DNA from: Vanrija pseudolonga
Taxonomy: Eukaryota; Basidiomycota; Tremellomycetes; Trichosporonales; Trichosporonaceae
DNA length: 64,000 nucleotides
NCBI RefSeq assembly: GCF_020906515.1
Contig: NC_085854.1
Span: forward strand, 2,046,001-2,110,000
Direction: 5' to 3'
Shown: positions 43,514-54,498 of the stretch, piece by piece
Numbering within the stretch: position 1 is the stretch's first letter
Layout of the letters: each line of letters starts with the position of its first letter
Program-made: the position numbers and the translations under genes
Notes under the pieces: model-generated
Told to the model about the DNA's origin: nothing
What the model saw: the letters and a program-made list of their open reading frames with translations, nothing else
Databases searched by the model: none

Positions 43514-43652
43514 CGGCGTGGCAGGGCCATGTCAGTATAATAGGCCAAGGGATGTATTCAATGCATAGAGTGGGGTGTGGGGTGAGCGCCGAAGGCGCGA
43601 CCGGTTGCTGTCTGTCTGTGTTGTCGTCGTCGTCGTGTCGTCTGGATGGGCA

Positions 43653-44127
43653 CTAGATGCGCTCCATCTCTTCCGGCTTGGGCGTGGTTTTGGCGCTTGT
43701 CGCTGTCGCTGCTGGTGTCGTCGCCGCCGCGCCAGTCGCTCCAACGTCCCCCAACCCCAGATTCTGCATGCTATCGCGCTCCATGAGGCCCTTGTCCATC
43801 CTGCAGGCGAGGTAATCGCGCGCCTCGGGACGGCACTGGCCGCCGTCCGACCCGTGCGACTTGAGGCACTTCATGTATGACAGCATGAAGGTTTTGCATT
43901 CGCCTGGGGAGTGAGCGAGCGTCAGCGGGCGGGGGTGGGGCAGCACGACAGCGGCGGCAGGACGAGGAGAGGAGATAGAGGAAGGACGAGGGCGGTGTGG
44001 TGCCCGCGACGCTGCGCCCCGTTCACTCATGAAGCGACTCACCGTCATGGTCCAAGGGGAACGACCCGCGCTGCGGCGGCGTGACCTTGAAGCTATCTCC
44101 CCAACCTCCTGGGCGTCCGAACGACAT
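43653..44127 (-). CDS. COX19: Cytochrome c oxidase assembly factor Cox19
   Basis: Exons (minus) 44043-44127 and 43653-43903, 111 residues. The start MSFGRPGGWGDSFKVTPPQR, then PLDHDGECKTFMLSYMKC and CRPEARDYLAC, give the twin CX9C pattern of a coiled-coil-helix-coiled-coil-helix protein, followed by RMDKGLMERD as in Cox19. Such proteins are imported into the mitochondrial intermembrane space by Mia40 and help copper delivery to cytochrome oxidase. The Thr/Ala-rich tail is longer than usual. The single intron is 139 nt. Confidence 0.92.
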
Positions 44128-44498
44128 GGCGATGTGGTGGGTGGTGGTGGTAAGGTGGTGAGGTGAAGAGTGTGGAAGTGAGGTCGAGACGTGCGGACTC
44201 AGCCCGAGATTTCAGTCGGTGGCCGTTTTGACCTCCACCTCCCGGCGAGACCCGGCGGTGGTGGCGGCGTCAGTGGAGTGATTTGGCCCGTCCACGCCCA
44301 CGCCGCAACCGTCCATGGTCGTCGCACTCGTACATCGGCTATGCGCAGCAGGCCAACTACAGCCCAGCTGCCTTCTATCTGTTCCGTCGTTCGTAGTATA
44401 CTGATAATGTAGGATCACAACAGTCTGTCTTTGCGCGCGCGCCAGGCGGCGCCGTCGGCGTCGGCGTCTTCGCGCCTCACCCTCCCCCTCTCCTCCGC
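44128..44498. other. 370-bp spacer
   Basis: Upstream of COX19 and downstream of the membrane protein gene; nothing recognisable. Confidence 0.5.
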
Positions 44499-46137
44499 CT
44501 AGTCCTCCTCGTCGCCGAGCTCAAACGCCTCGCCGGCGACAATACGGCCATACTTGACCTGCGGGCGGGGTGCGGGCACGGCAGGCTCCGCCGCCTCCAA
44601 CAACCCGCGGCCCTCCTCGCCGGCCTCTTCGACGCGGCGGGCGGCCGCGGCGCGCTGCCACCCGACACTGGGCATGGGGAACATGAGGCCCAGCACACGC
44701 GCGAACAGGATCCAGCTCGCGAACCACGCCATCGTGATCGCCGCCGCGGACAGCATGCACAGCGTGCCCGTGTACCCGTGCAGACTGCCCGGGTCGAGGC
44801 TGTCCCCCGGCCCCGTGCGCGCCTCGGGGTTGACGCACGGCCGGTTCGCCGTCGCGGGGAACATGGTGTACACTACCGCTGCGAGCGGCCACAGCAGGAA
44901 GAGGAGCGTCGCGAAGGCTACTTCGATCGCGCGGTCGTGCGTGCGCAGGAAGGACAGGCTCTCGTCGTCGTTCCATGACAGCTGGCTCGGGTCGGACGGC
45001 TTGGTGAAGTGGACCGCGAGGCTGGGGCGGGTTAGCGGCAAGCGCGGGGCGAGCGTGCGGGGCAGCTGGGGAACGCGACATACCATGTTATGCCGAAGAT
45101 GGTGGAGATGACGCCCGTGACGATGATGAAGACGCTGCCTCCAACTGCGAGAGTCAGCTCGCTGCCGGGAAGCGCCAGCTTACCACTCGACCCCGCCATG
45201 CCGGCCAAGATGGCCGCGCACACCACCACGCCGAGCGAGCACACCACCAGCGGGACATAGGACCACAAACGGCCCTCGGCAAACTTGTCGCGTGGCGCGG
45301 GGGGCGGCGAGAAGTCTGGCGCTGCGGCCGCCGCCTCGACCGCCTCGACCGTGCCGTACGTCGACCGCAGCGCGCTACTCGGCCCTGCGGCGGGCTCGGG
45401 GATCGGCGCGAGCGCCAAGTCCCAGAGCACGAGTCCGCCGCCCTTTGGCGAGCCCGACTCGCTGTCGCTCTCGCTGAGGAGCGAGTGGCTCATCTCATAC
45501 CCCGGCTTGCAGATCGACGAGAGGATGACGAGGAGTAGGGCGAGCGATGAGACGGATAGGAGGTGTAGCACCGCCAGGTCGAACGTGAGGAGCGGGCAGG
45601 CGGGGAGGCGGACGACGGACAGCGAGCTCGCGCAGACGCCGTCGTTGACTATCACGGCGGAGAAGGCCATGGTTGCGGCTGGGCACGTTAGCTCGCTCAA
45701 GCTATGTGGCTCCCGCACGGCGGGGTCGGGGTCTACGCACACGTCCATAGGATCCACATCATGGCGGCAAAGTTGAACTCGATCCGGTCGAGGTAATACC
45801 TCCAAGGGCGGGGCACGAGCGCGTCGACGCCGCGCAGGAGCAGCACGCCCGCCAAGCCCGTCAAGCCGACGAGCACGATGACGCCGCGCACGTCGCCGGA
45901 GTAGTCTTCTTCGTCCTCGTCGCCGCCCGAGCCCGAGTGATGCGTGCCCTCGCGCCCGCGCGAGCCGTGGAGCATGTCGCCGACTGCGAGGGGTCAGCAT
46001 GGTCGCAACGTAACGCAACGCAACGACCCACCGCCGTTGGTTCTTGGCGCGCTCGACGCGATCGCCGCCACTGATAGGATGGCGATGAACGCGTGCAGCG
46101 CCCACCTGCTCTGCGAGGCCGTTAGGAGGGCTGGCAT
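44499..46137 (-). CDS. Multi-pass membrane protein, function unknown
   Basis: Exons (minus) 46032-46137, 45741-45983, 45184-45678, 45084-45144 and 44499-45021 give 475 residues. About eight hydrophobic segments are visible, including ALHAFIAILSVAAIASSA, GVIVLVGLTGLAGVLLL, FDLAVLHLLSVSSLALLLVI, LWSYVPLVVCSLGVVVCAAI, GSVFIIVTGVISTIFGITWY and FATLLFLLWPLAAVVYTMF. A hydrophilic loop with Ser/Glu runs (LLSESDSESGSPKGG) lies in the middle and a charged tail ends in ELGDEED. The last four-helix part, with an extracytoplasmic loop carrying one Cys (ANRPCVNPEART), recalls MARVEL-type proteins, but this is only a resemblance. The donor at 45740 was chosen because it keeps the frame. Confidence 0.65.
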
Positions 46138-46849
46138 CGGTGTGCGTGGGGGTGTGAGTAGTGTACTGTGCAGTGCAGAGACAAGCAGGCAGAGGAAAGC
46201 GCGTCGGGTGTTGGCGGCGGCGGCGGCGGCAAGGCGGCGGCGGACCACGAGCAACATGTGATCAATCACCCGCGAGCACGAGTCGAGCCAGCCGGGCCAG
46301 TTGGGGTGGGGAAACAAGGCGGGCGGGCGGCAGAGCCAGACGCGGTGCCTGGTGGACTAACACTGGGGTAAGACATCGTCCATGACGTCGTGCCGGTGAC
46401 TGCGAGATAAACACAGAGACGGTCGCCTTGATGCATTCGGGCATTCGACATGCGGTGCATGCTGCCTCTTGGCTCTCCTAGTTGCAGTGTCAAGGCCCTC
46501 GGCGGTCGTTGGCCCTGCCCGCTGCTGGTGGCGACTGACTGACGGCACCGGCGCCGCCCTCCGAGGGATCATCACTACCGCGAACGTGGGGCTCCTGCCC
46601 TGGACATCCCGACGGCGCAGCATCCCCACTGCACAACCTCCTTCCCAACCCCCAGACCCGCCCGTGGCACACATGCTCCCTGCATACCTATTATGACCGC
46701 CTAAAGTACAGTGCATTTCCCCCGTGCTGTGGCCTGTGGCCTTTTGGAGCCCCCTGGCCTCGCGACGCGGAAATGGGTGGTGACTAGAGGTTTGATACGG
46801 AAAATACTACTACTTTGCTTAATCACATAATAACGACCCGATCCACCGC
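46138..46849. other. 710-bp spacer
   Basis: Upstream of the unknown membrane protein and downstream of the Jen1-type gene; a GGC-repeat run near 46210-46240 and no coding signal. Confidence 0.5.
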
Positions 46850-49201
46850 CTAGTGGATGGTCTGACCCTTCTCGACATCACGGTCCTTGCTGTCCTCAAT
46901 GTGGTCGGCCTGGTGCTTGCCCTCGTGACCAGGCTGGGGAGCGACAAAGTCGGGGGCCTCGGCAAGACCACCACCCTCCTGGAAGGCAGTCTTGGCCTGC
47001 TCAAAGTGGGCTCCGTCGGCCTCGGGGCCAAGGAAGAGCCAGAAGAGGAGCCAGGCAGCAACGATACCGATGAGGATGCCCTGGATCTTGGCGTAGTCGG
47101 GGATGGAGCAGGCGACCCAGGAGCCAGTGCAGTTCTTCTTGGTGGGGTCGGCGATGCGCAACGAGTTACCGGCAGTAGCCTCGATCTGGGCCGCGCCCGA
47201 CGAGACCATGTTACCGAGCTGGTAGGCGACACCGGCGAACGAGGCACGGAAGGCGGGGGGCGAGACCTCGCCGAGGTAGATGGGGACGATACCCCAAGCA
47301 CCCTGGACACCGAACTGGACCCAGAAACCGCCGGCAGCGAGGCCGCCAAACTTGGTGGGCAGGATCCAGAGGGGGATGAAGCACGCGGTGATGATGATGA
47401 AGACCATGGCGGTGAGACGACGACCAGCGTACTGCGAGAGGTAGCCGGCAATGGTGCCACCGGCGACGGCACCACAGTTGGAGATGATGGTGGCGCGCGA
47501 CGCCTGCTTGGCGGTGAGGAACTTGGTGGTCTGGAGGTACTTGGGGTAGAGGTCCTGCGAGCCGTGCGAGAAGAAGTTGAAGCCGGTCATGACGAGGACA
47601 CCCCAGATGCAGCGGACCCAGTTGGTCTTGAACATGTTGCCAATCTCCTTGAAGAAGCGCTTGGCGGTGGCACCCTGGTTGAGTCCCTCGGCCTTGAGCT
47701 GCTCACGGGCGAGGATGTACTGGCGCGACTCGGGGAGGCAGGCACGGATAATGGCGGCCGAGAGCGAGAAGCCGGCACCGATGAAGTAGATCGAGCGCCA
47801 GCCGTACTTGGAGTTCTGAACGACAGTGAGGTTGATGACGGCGGCACTGGGTGGGGCGTGAGTGCGTGGTTTGGGAGACTGACCATGGGTCCAACCAACA
47901 CTTACAGGAGGTAACCAACGGCGTAACCCTGCTGCAAGATACCCGAGATGAGACCACGGGCCTGGACGGGGACGTTCTCGAGGGCGCTGCGGCGTCAGCA
48001 AGTGCGCGATCAAGGGACATGGCCACAAGAGGTGCCACTGTGGGGGAGGTGGGGTGGAGGCCGTGCACGTGACTGCAGCCGCCATGGATGGGCCGTCGCC
48101 TGTGTCGGCAACACACCCATCGTCGTCGGCGCCGCCGGAGCCGCGGCAGGGGCGGCGAAGGGATCGGACCCACTCTGGTGCCCTCATGACTGGACAGCTG
48201 ACAGCCCAGCTGACAGCCCAGCTGACATCCAGCTGACACACTTCCCTACCCCACCATGACACACCACGACACACCAGTCTAAGTTCAACTCACGTAGCGG
48301 CAGCCTGGCCCCAGATACCGCCCATGACGATACCGAAGATGGCACGAACACCAAGGAACTCCTGGAAGGTGTTGACAAAGCCCGAGGCGAGCTCAAAGAC
48401 GGCAATCAGAAGCAAGTTGACAACAAGGGTCCACTTGCGACCGAAGCGGTCGGCGAGCAGACCGAAGAGGATAGCTCCGAGCGAACGGAAGAGGAGGGTG
48501 AGGGTGATGGCCGTGGTGAGGGCATGGTCGCCGCGGTTGAACTGCTTCTCGAGGGGCGCGAGGGTGACCGACACCTGCGGGGAGTCAGCATGGCGAAAGA
48601 CGAGAAGGGAAGACGAGGAAGGGGGTCTGTGCAGGTGCACGCGGGGGCTAGGCGACTAGTTTCCCCGGCGGCTCCGTGTGCAGCGCTTGCGAGAGCCGGC
48701 TGGTATGTCGCCTGCATCGGCCGCCATCGGGGTAACTCACAGCAAAGTAGTCAAAGCTGCGCAAGGTGTTAGCAAGGTGACAAGGGCTTTGGAGGTGCAA
48801 GGTGCAAAGGGAGGCCCGGTGCGGGGGAGGCGGGGGTGAAGCTGTCTCCGGTGGCGATCGCCGGACCAACGGAAAAATATCACCCCTCCTCCTCGTCGCG
48901 CCGGCCTCGTCCTCCTCGCACCACTCGAGTCCGAGTCGACTCACCCGTCACAGGTCCAGGCCCACCAGCCCGAGAAGAAGTAGAGCCAGTCCATCCAGCC
49001 AAGGAGACCGAGCAGCTTGATGGGGTTGTAGATGACCTCGTCGTCGCTCGTGTTGGTCTTGCGCCACGAGGGGATGGCGGCCTGGAAGAAGGTCTTGTCA
49101 CCACGGTCGGCGTGCCAGCCCTCGAGCTGGCCCCTGAACGAGGTGGGAGGGTACTTGTGCACGATGGCATGCTCCTCGTCGCCAGCGTCGTACTGGGTCA
49201 T
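46850..49201 (-). CDS. Jen1-type carboxylic acid (lactate/pyruvate/dicarboxylate) permease
   Basis: Exons (minus) 48945-49201, 48741-48756, 48294-48574, 47906-47986 and 46850-47846 give 543 residues. The second exon is only 16 nt and encodes the FDYFA of the first conserved block (WAWTCDGFDYFAVSVTLAPL). AITLTLLFRSLGAILFGLLA and DRFGRKW follow. At about residues 302-314 lies NFFSHGSQDLYPK, the SHS-family motif (N-x-x-S/T-H-x-S/T-Q-D), with Lys in place of the final Thr. These mark yeast Jen1/Jen2-type proton symporters of the MFS for short carboxylates at the plasma membrane. Jen genes are normally glucose-repressed. The TATA element and long 3.7-kb upstream region would suit strong regulation. 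Which acids are carried cannot be read off. Confidence 0.88.
48194..48239 (-). repeat. 12-bp tandem repeat inside a permease intron
   Basis: Units of CAGCTGACAGCC, three to four copies, in the unusually long (307-nt) intron 47987-48293. Each unit contains CTGAC, a usable branch-point sequence on the plus strand only, so it has no obvious splicing role on the coding strand. Confidence 0.85.
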
Positions 49202-52200
49202 CGTGGTGGAGATGGGGTGGAGGAGGAGGTGGTGGTGGTGATGTGAAGAGATGGGGAGAGAGGTCTACGGTACCAAGCGAGCGTGTCGTGTCGGTCTACG
49301 TAGCACTGGTCAAGCAAGAAGAGTGACCCTCAAGGTTCTGAAGAGGGGTCCCGAGGTGAGATGTGGGCACGGCTTATATACACTGCTGGCACAATGTGGG
49401 GGATCGGGTCGGTTGGTTGTCGTCGCGGCAGCAAGGCGGGGGGGCGGGCGGGCGAGCTGGCCCACCGACCCACCCAGCGGCGAGATTTTTACATTCGATC
49501 TGTCTGATCTTTCGGTCCTGTTCGGTGGCGGCGGAGACGAGACGAGCCTGACGCGCACGGCCTCTTTGATTGAGATGCCTGACTGACGCTTGACGCTGGC
49601 TGCGGCCGAAGCGAGAGGGGAGGGGCCGGGCCGGAGAGGGGGGGGGGCGACTGCTTCCTGTTGCGGAGAAGAGCGAGTGGGCGGGGTGGGCCACGGTGGG
49701 CTCCCCGGGTCGCCCGCGCGTCCTTGCGAGCGCAGCACGCTTGCCCCACCCCACCATCCCAACTCTGTTCCATTGACAGTCAAGCGTGCAGCAGCGGCGC
49801 GAGATGCGAGCCAGACACCTGTTTGATGGTTCAGTCACCAGGAACTGGTCGCAATGGTGCAGGACGGGCCGCTTAGGGTGGCGTTGCTGTAAATAGCAAC
49901 ATTGGCGGTCAATGCCCCTGGCCAAGCAGCCCATGTGAACACCGACCACGGCATCGCACCCTGGCCAGCTTGCCCATTGTTTGCAATCCAACCCCCGTCA
50001 AGGAGCATGACTCTTGACTCGGCACCGTTGGCAAGCTGGCGCAGCGCCCATGGGCCCCGCATCCAGACGGCCGCTTCGACCGCTTCGACCGCCGGACCGC
50101 AGCGCGAGAGGAACCAGCACGCGGGGTCGAGGGCTGAGGGCAGGCAGCCAAGGGTCACCGAGAGCCGTCCATCCCCACACCCCCCGACCGGCTGTTGGCT
50201 CGTTGCCAAACCTCGCTCGTTTAGGGGGGTAGCCCGGCGCCAGCGCTGCGGATAGTCCGCTGTTTCACTCGCTGCTGCTCGATCTGAGCTGTGAGTGGCT
50301 GGGCCAGCCGTGGCCGACCCCACGCCGGTGCCGCATTCGAAAATCAGCCCCGCGCCGCCGCCGCCGTCCCAACAACTGGAATGAGCTGCCGTCGGCGATA
50401 GTTCGTATCTCGGAGCAGAACGGACACAGTCAGCGTTCTTCTGGGGATGATTGGAATCATTAGCACCGGCAAGTGACGGCTGTGGGCAGCGGACGCGCAG
50501 CAGGCTAGTGGCGCCCTCGTCATGTTCATCACACCGAGGCCTGGTCTCGCGCATCCCGTCGCCATCACTGACACATTCAGTACACCGTCCACTTGTCTTG
50601 CCCACCTGTGGGGAGTGCGGGGTATCGCTGCTACTCCACATGCATCTGGGAATACTCGGGCGACGGGGACAGTCGCACGGCGCGCGTCGACGTCGACATG
50701 ATGGCGATGCGAGCGAGCGAGCGAGCTGCTGCGGTTTGTCCTGTCCAGCGAACCACTTCCCACACTCGACTACTGCCAAGAGCGTTGCTGCGTATTTTGA
50801 GTGCGAGTGAGTCTTGGCAGCGCGATCGTCCATGAATCAGCGGACCGTGCAGAGAAAAAGGAAGCCAAATGTCCGCCCTCGGCCCCCTCGAGGAGCCGCC
50901 GGGAGCACTGGACGCACACCGCAACTGCCACCCGGGTATGTCAGCCATGCAAACCCGCTCGCTGCGTGCGTTTCGGAGCCAGTGTTGCTCAAACAATGCG
51001 GTTTCGCCACGTCCGTGCTCGCGCCAAAGCCACAGGGGTATGCAGACAAAGCGACGTGATTTCCACGGGCCACGGTACGCTCCGCTCGGGCCCCGTCCAC
51101 GTTGGGCCCATCGGGAACCCGGCGAGAATAGCCCTGCGCCTCATGTCCGCCCGCTGGCGGCGTGGAGCGGCGGAAAGATGCCAGCGTAGGTCCGACTGGG
51201 GGCCGCTGGCCCCGACGAAAGAGCGCCACGGAGAGCCATGGGGCGGCGTGTGGCGCCGTGTCGCCGAGGTACGCTCGCCGCCGTGCGAGGGTACTTACTG
51301 GACACACGCCGCAGGCCGAGCGAGGTCGCGGGCGCCGTACGCATATCACCGGCGGCAAGCCCAAAGGCCCGAGTTCGTTGAAACGACGCAGTCTGCCCCT
51401 CCTGTCGCGGACGGCGCACTGCTCGCTGCTTGTGACCACGACCCCGACAAGGAGGCAGTCACCACCACGCCCGAGTCTCCCCGCCGGGCGGTATAGCCGG
51501 TGGGTGTCGGCGCGAGGAGCACGCGAGAGTTGTGCCGCCGCGCGCCGCACGAGGCAGTGTCTGCACGTCTGCATGTCTGTGGCGCCGTGTCGACAGCCAT
51601 GCCATGCGAAGACTGATGCCACACATGAGGTGCTGGGGCGATTTCCCACTTCTCATGCCTCGGCCAGTCGGCAATTAATCGGTCAATTCCACCCACTCAG
51701 CCAGTCAGCGCTCAGCATTCCTCCAAATTCGAATCTCTCTGCGTCGTCGTCGCCAGTCGCCAATCGCCGTGCATCTCTTGGCATGCTGCGCGTAGGGCCG
51801 ACGGTAGCGAGCAGGGATGGGAGCGGAGCGGCAGCCGCAGCAGCAGCGGCGCTGAGCTGGAGCCGCTCGCACGAACGCCGGCGGCACGTCACCGCCGGCT
51901 GGGGCGCTGAGGGCCGTGGGGAAGCAGCGCCGCCCACATGCTCAGGTCAAGTCAGGTGCAGATGATGACTAGGCACTACACTAAGATCGAGGGGTCCACC
52001 CAGCCGTCCTCTGGGCCCTTACGGCCGGTGACTTTTGGCGACTTTATGCGAGGCAGCATTGGCGAAGCGGAGACGGGGCGTTCGAAATGCAGCTCGGGGC
52101 GTTCGAAATCGATAAGAGCAGCAGTGACAGACGGAGGTCCGGAGCTCGGTGGGGCTCGGAGTGGTGACCGGCGGGCTGTGGGGTCGCCTCGGGAGGAGAC

Positions 52201-52929
52201 GGTGCGCTCGTCGTCGCTGCGGCCTGGCCTCGTGTCGGGGTCGTCTTGGCTCGTCGGTGCTTCGTGTCGAGGGTGTTGCTCTCGTTATCCCCTTCTCCCA
52301 CTGCTCGTCTTAATTTCGGACATCACCGTTGCTCTCGAGTCTCGAAGGTTCATATCTTTGGCCTCCTTGGCCTATGGACTTCTCGCGACTTTCATCTTCA
52401 CTCGTTCATCGCAGTCCATGCGCATCTTTTGTCGACTCGGGGTTGGTGGCGCGCCCATAAGTAATCCAGTTGTTCTTCAGCTCGCTCAGGCGAGATGTGT
52501 CCGGTGCGAGGTGAGCAAGGTGTCGGCTGACTTTTGGAGACGAGACTGGTGGATCTCACTCAGTCGGTAGGGCGGCATGCTCATTCTCGGCCCGCGACCC
52601 CTCCGAGCCCTCCGAGATCCGAGCTTCCCGCGTGTCCTCCGCGTGCGCCGAGAAGCCGTCTTGCCAGCGTCCCGGCGTCCCGGCTTTGCGCTGCTGCACC
52701 CATCTCCGCTCCCCCACCTACCCCACTCTTTGTCCTTTGTCATTGCCCGACGGCCTTCGGCGCCGAAATCACGTGCTATGAGGCAGTTGAATCATCTGCA
52801 GCACCTAGCCCTGCCACTCTATCTCCATCTCCGGTATCACAACGTCTGCACCTCTGCTCCAACTCACACAGAGCTCTGTCACTCACACCCACTCACCCAC
52901 TCGCCGCTCACACGACCGCCGAGCTCACG
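49202..52929. other. 3.7-kb stretch without recognisable gene
   Basis: Between the divergent permease gene and the first paralogue. Several long open frames exist on both strands (for example 49835-50833 minus, 50801-51496 plus, 51162-51965 plus), but they overlap each other, lack domain or repeat content, are rich in Arg/Pro/Cys/His and do not show the C-ending codon preference of the real genes, so they are judged chance openings. The last 900 bases are more TC-rich. It may be a regulatory region, a non-coding transcript or decayed sequence. Confidence 0.5.
49373..49380 (-). promoter_or_regulatory. TATA box upstream of the Jen1-type gene
   Basis: TATATAAG on the minus strand, 172-179 bases upstream of the ATG at 49201; the only such sequence in the near upstream region. 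Confidence 0.5.
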
Positions 52930-54148
52930 ATGGACGGTGCGATGCCCTCCACCACGAACCCGTCGCCGCCCGGCGCGCCGCGGTACCTCACCCACATTGT
53001 GCCCTTCACCGCTGGCGGGGACAAGCTGCCAATTGCGCGCGTGGGCGAGTTCCGGACCGCGCACTACTCGCAGAACGACACGAGCCTCAACGACGCCCTG
53101 TGGAGCCTGTACCCCGTCGAGAAGAGCCTCGAGGAGCTCAAACGTCGCGAGGTGAACGCGAAGGCCGCATGCGACAGGTGAGCTGTGGCATCTGCGATAC
53201 CAGCTAACAACGCCAGGCTCATCCCGCCCATGTCGCGCAGGTACGACCGCAATGCTCTTGTCACCGGCGTGCCGATACACGAGCACGGGCGCATCGCGGC
53301 CAACCTCCACACCCTGCGCATCACGTACCACCGGCTGCTGAACGACCCCACGATCGACGTCGAGGCCAAGGGCGACGGCCGGCCCGCGGTCGACATCCTC
53401 CTCGAGCGCAAGAAGCTCGGCCTCGTCGAGCCCCTTCAGACCCTGCTGCCCCGCCTACATCAGCTGAACGAGATGAGCAAATGGTGAGGCTGTCCTCTTC
53501 CGCGCCGCGCTCACCCCTAGCCACGTCTCAAAGCAGTACAAGCTCGCCATGCTCAGGTGGTGCCGCGCTCTGATCGACATGTACCCCTGGACTGCGACAC
53601 CGCTGATCTTCACGCACGGCGAGGCGTTTGGTCTGCGGATAGGCCCACTCGAGGCAGACCTGTGGAGCAAGATTGCGACGGGCGCGGTGCACCTGTCGAC
53701 CGACGACCCGTCGTGGGCCATCGTCGCCAAGTCGACGGCATGGGCGGCCATCAGCATGCGGTACAACACGCACCGACACCTGTCGCTCGCGTACCAGCGT
53801 GAGTGGCTGTGTCCACCTGCCTACCTGCCTGACAGACGCTGACGGAAACTCACAGGGTGGTGCAAGGGCAAGTCGCTGGACAAGCTGGTGGGGCAGTTCA
53901 TCCCCCCGCACCTGATCTTTGCGCGCGCGCTCGCCGACCCCGACCTCGCGCTGCGCGACCTCATCGTCAAGATCTGGGCCGCTGACCCAGACGACGGGTC
54001 GTGGGCCCACCAGCAGTGCTACAATGGCCATGTGACGTGTGTGACGACCATCGAACACATTCCGGTGACCCGCAGCGCACTGCCAGGAGGCTGCTTCGAT
54101 CTCGACAGCGAGGGCCTGCCGATGTTCCCCGTCGGCATGGAGCACTGA
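52930..54148 (+). CDS. Paralogue A of an unrecognised fungal protein family
   Basis: Exons 52930-53177, 53217-53483, 53521-53798 and 53856-54148 give 361 residues. No signal peptide, membrane segment or known domain is seen. It shares a series of blocks with the next gene: PFTAGGDKLPIARVGEFRTA, HYSQNDTSLNDALWSLYPVE, IDMYPWTATPLIFT, DLWSKIATGA, SWAIVAKSTAWAAISMRY and SWAHQQCYNGHVTC. The last block has a C-x3-H-x2-C arrangement that could bind metal. Spacing of blocks and three intron positions agree between the two, so they are tandem duplicates. I do not recognise the family. Confidence 0.72.
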
Positions 54149-54498
54149 GTCGGTGGTGTGAGTGGTTGTGCCTTCCTGAATGTTTGCACGGCTGACCTCG
54201 CCATCAGGATGCCTGCAATTCACTGTTGTTGTACTCTACTTGTTGCATGGGATGTCGTGATGGGACAGAAGTCGACGAGGGCGCGAGAGCATGCCCCGCG
54301 CCCGACACGCGTCTCACCTCATGTTTGGGCGCTGATCATTCCACCAAGCCTCGCACCACGCTGGGCGCGACGCGGCGCCCTCAACACACACACTCACCCA
54401 CCCACTCACCGTCTTCCCTCTTGACTCTTCTCTCTCTCTCTCTTCTTTTCCTCTCACCTCAACATCACCTCTAACAGTCACTCCTCACCACCGCAACC
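54149..54498. other. 350-bp spacer between the paralogues
   Basis: Contains a CT-rich leader (TTCTCTCTCTCTCTCTTC near 54429) directly upstream of paralogue B, so B probably has its own promoter. Confidence 0.5.

Noticed and set aside
49835-50833. 332-codon minus-strand frame in the gene-poor interval
   Set aside because: Rich in Cys, Arg, Ser and Pro with no domain, no splice pattern and overlapping frames on the other strand; not supportable as a gene.
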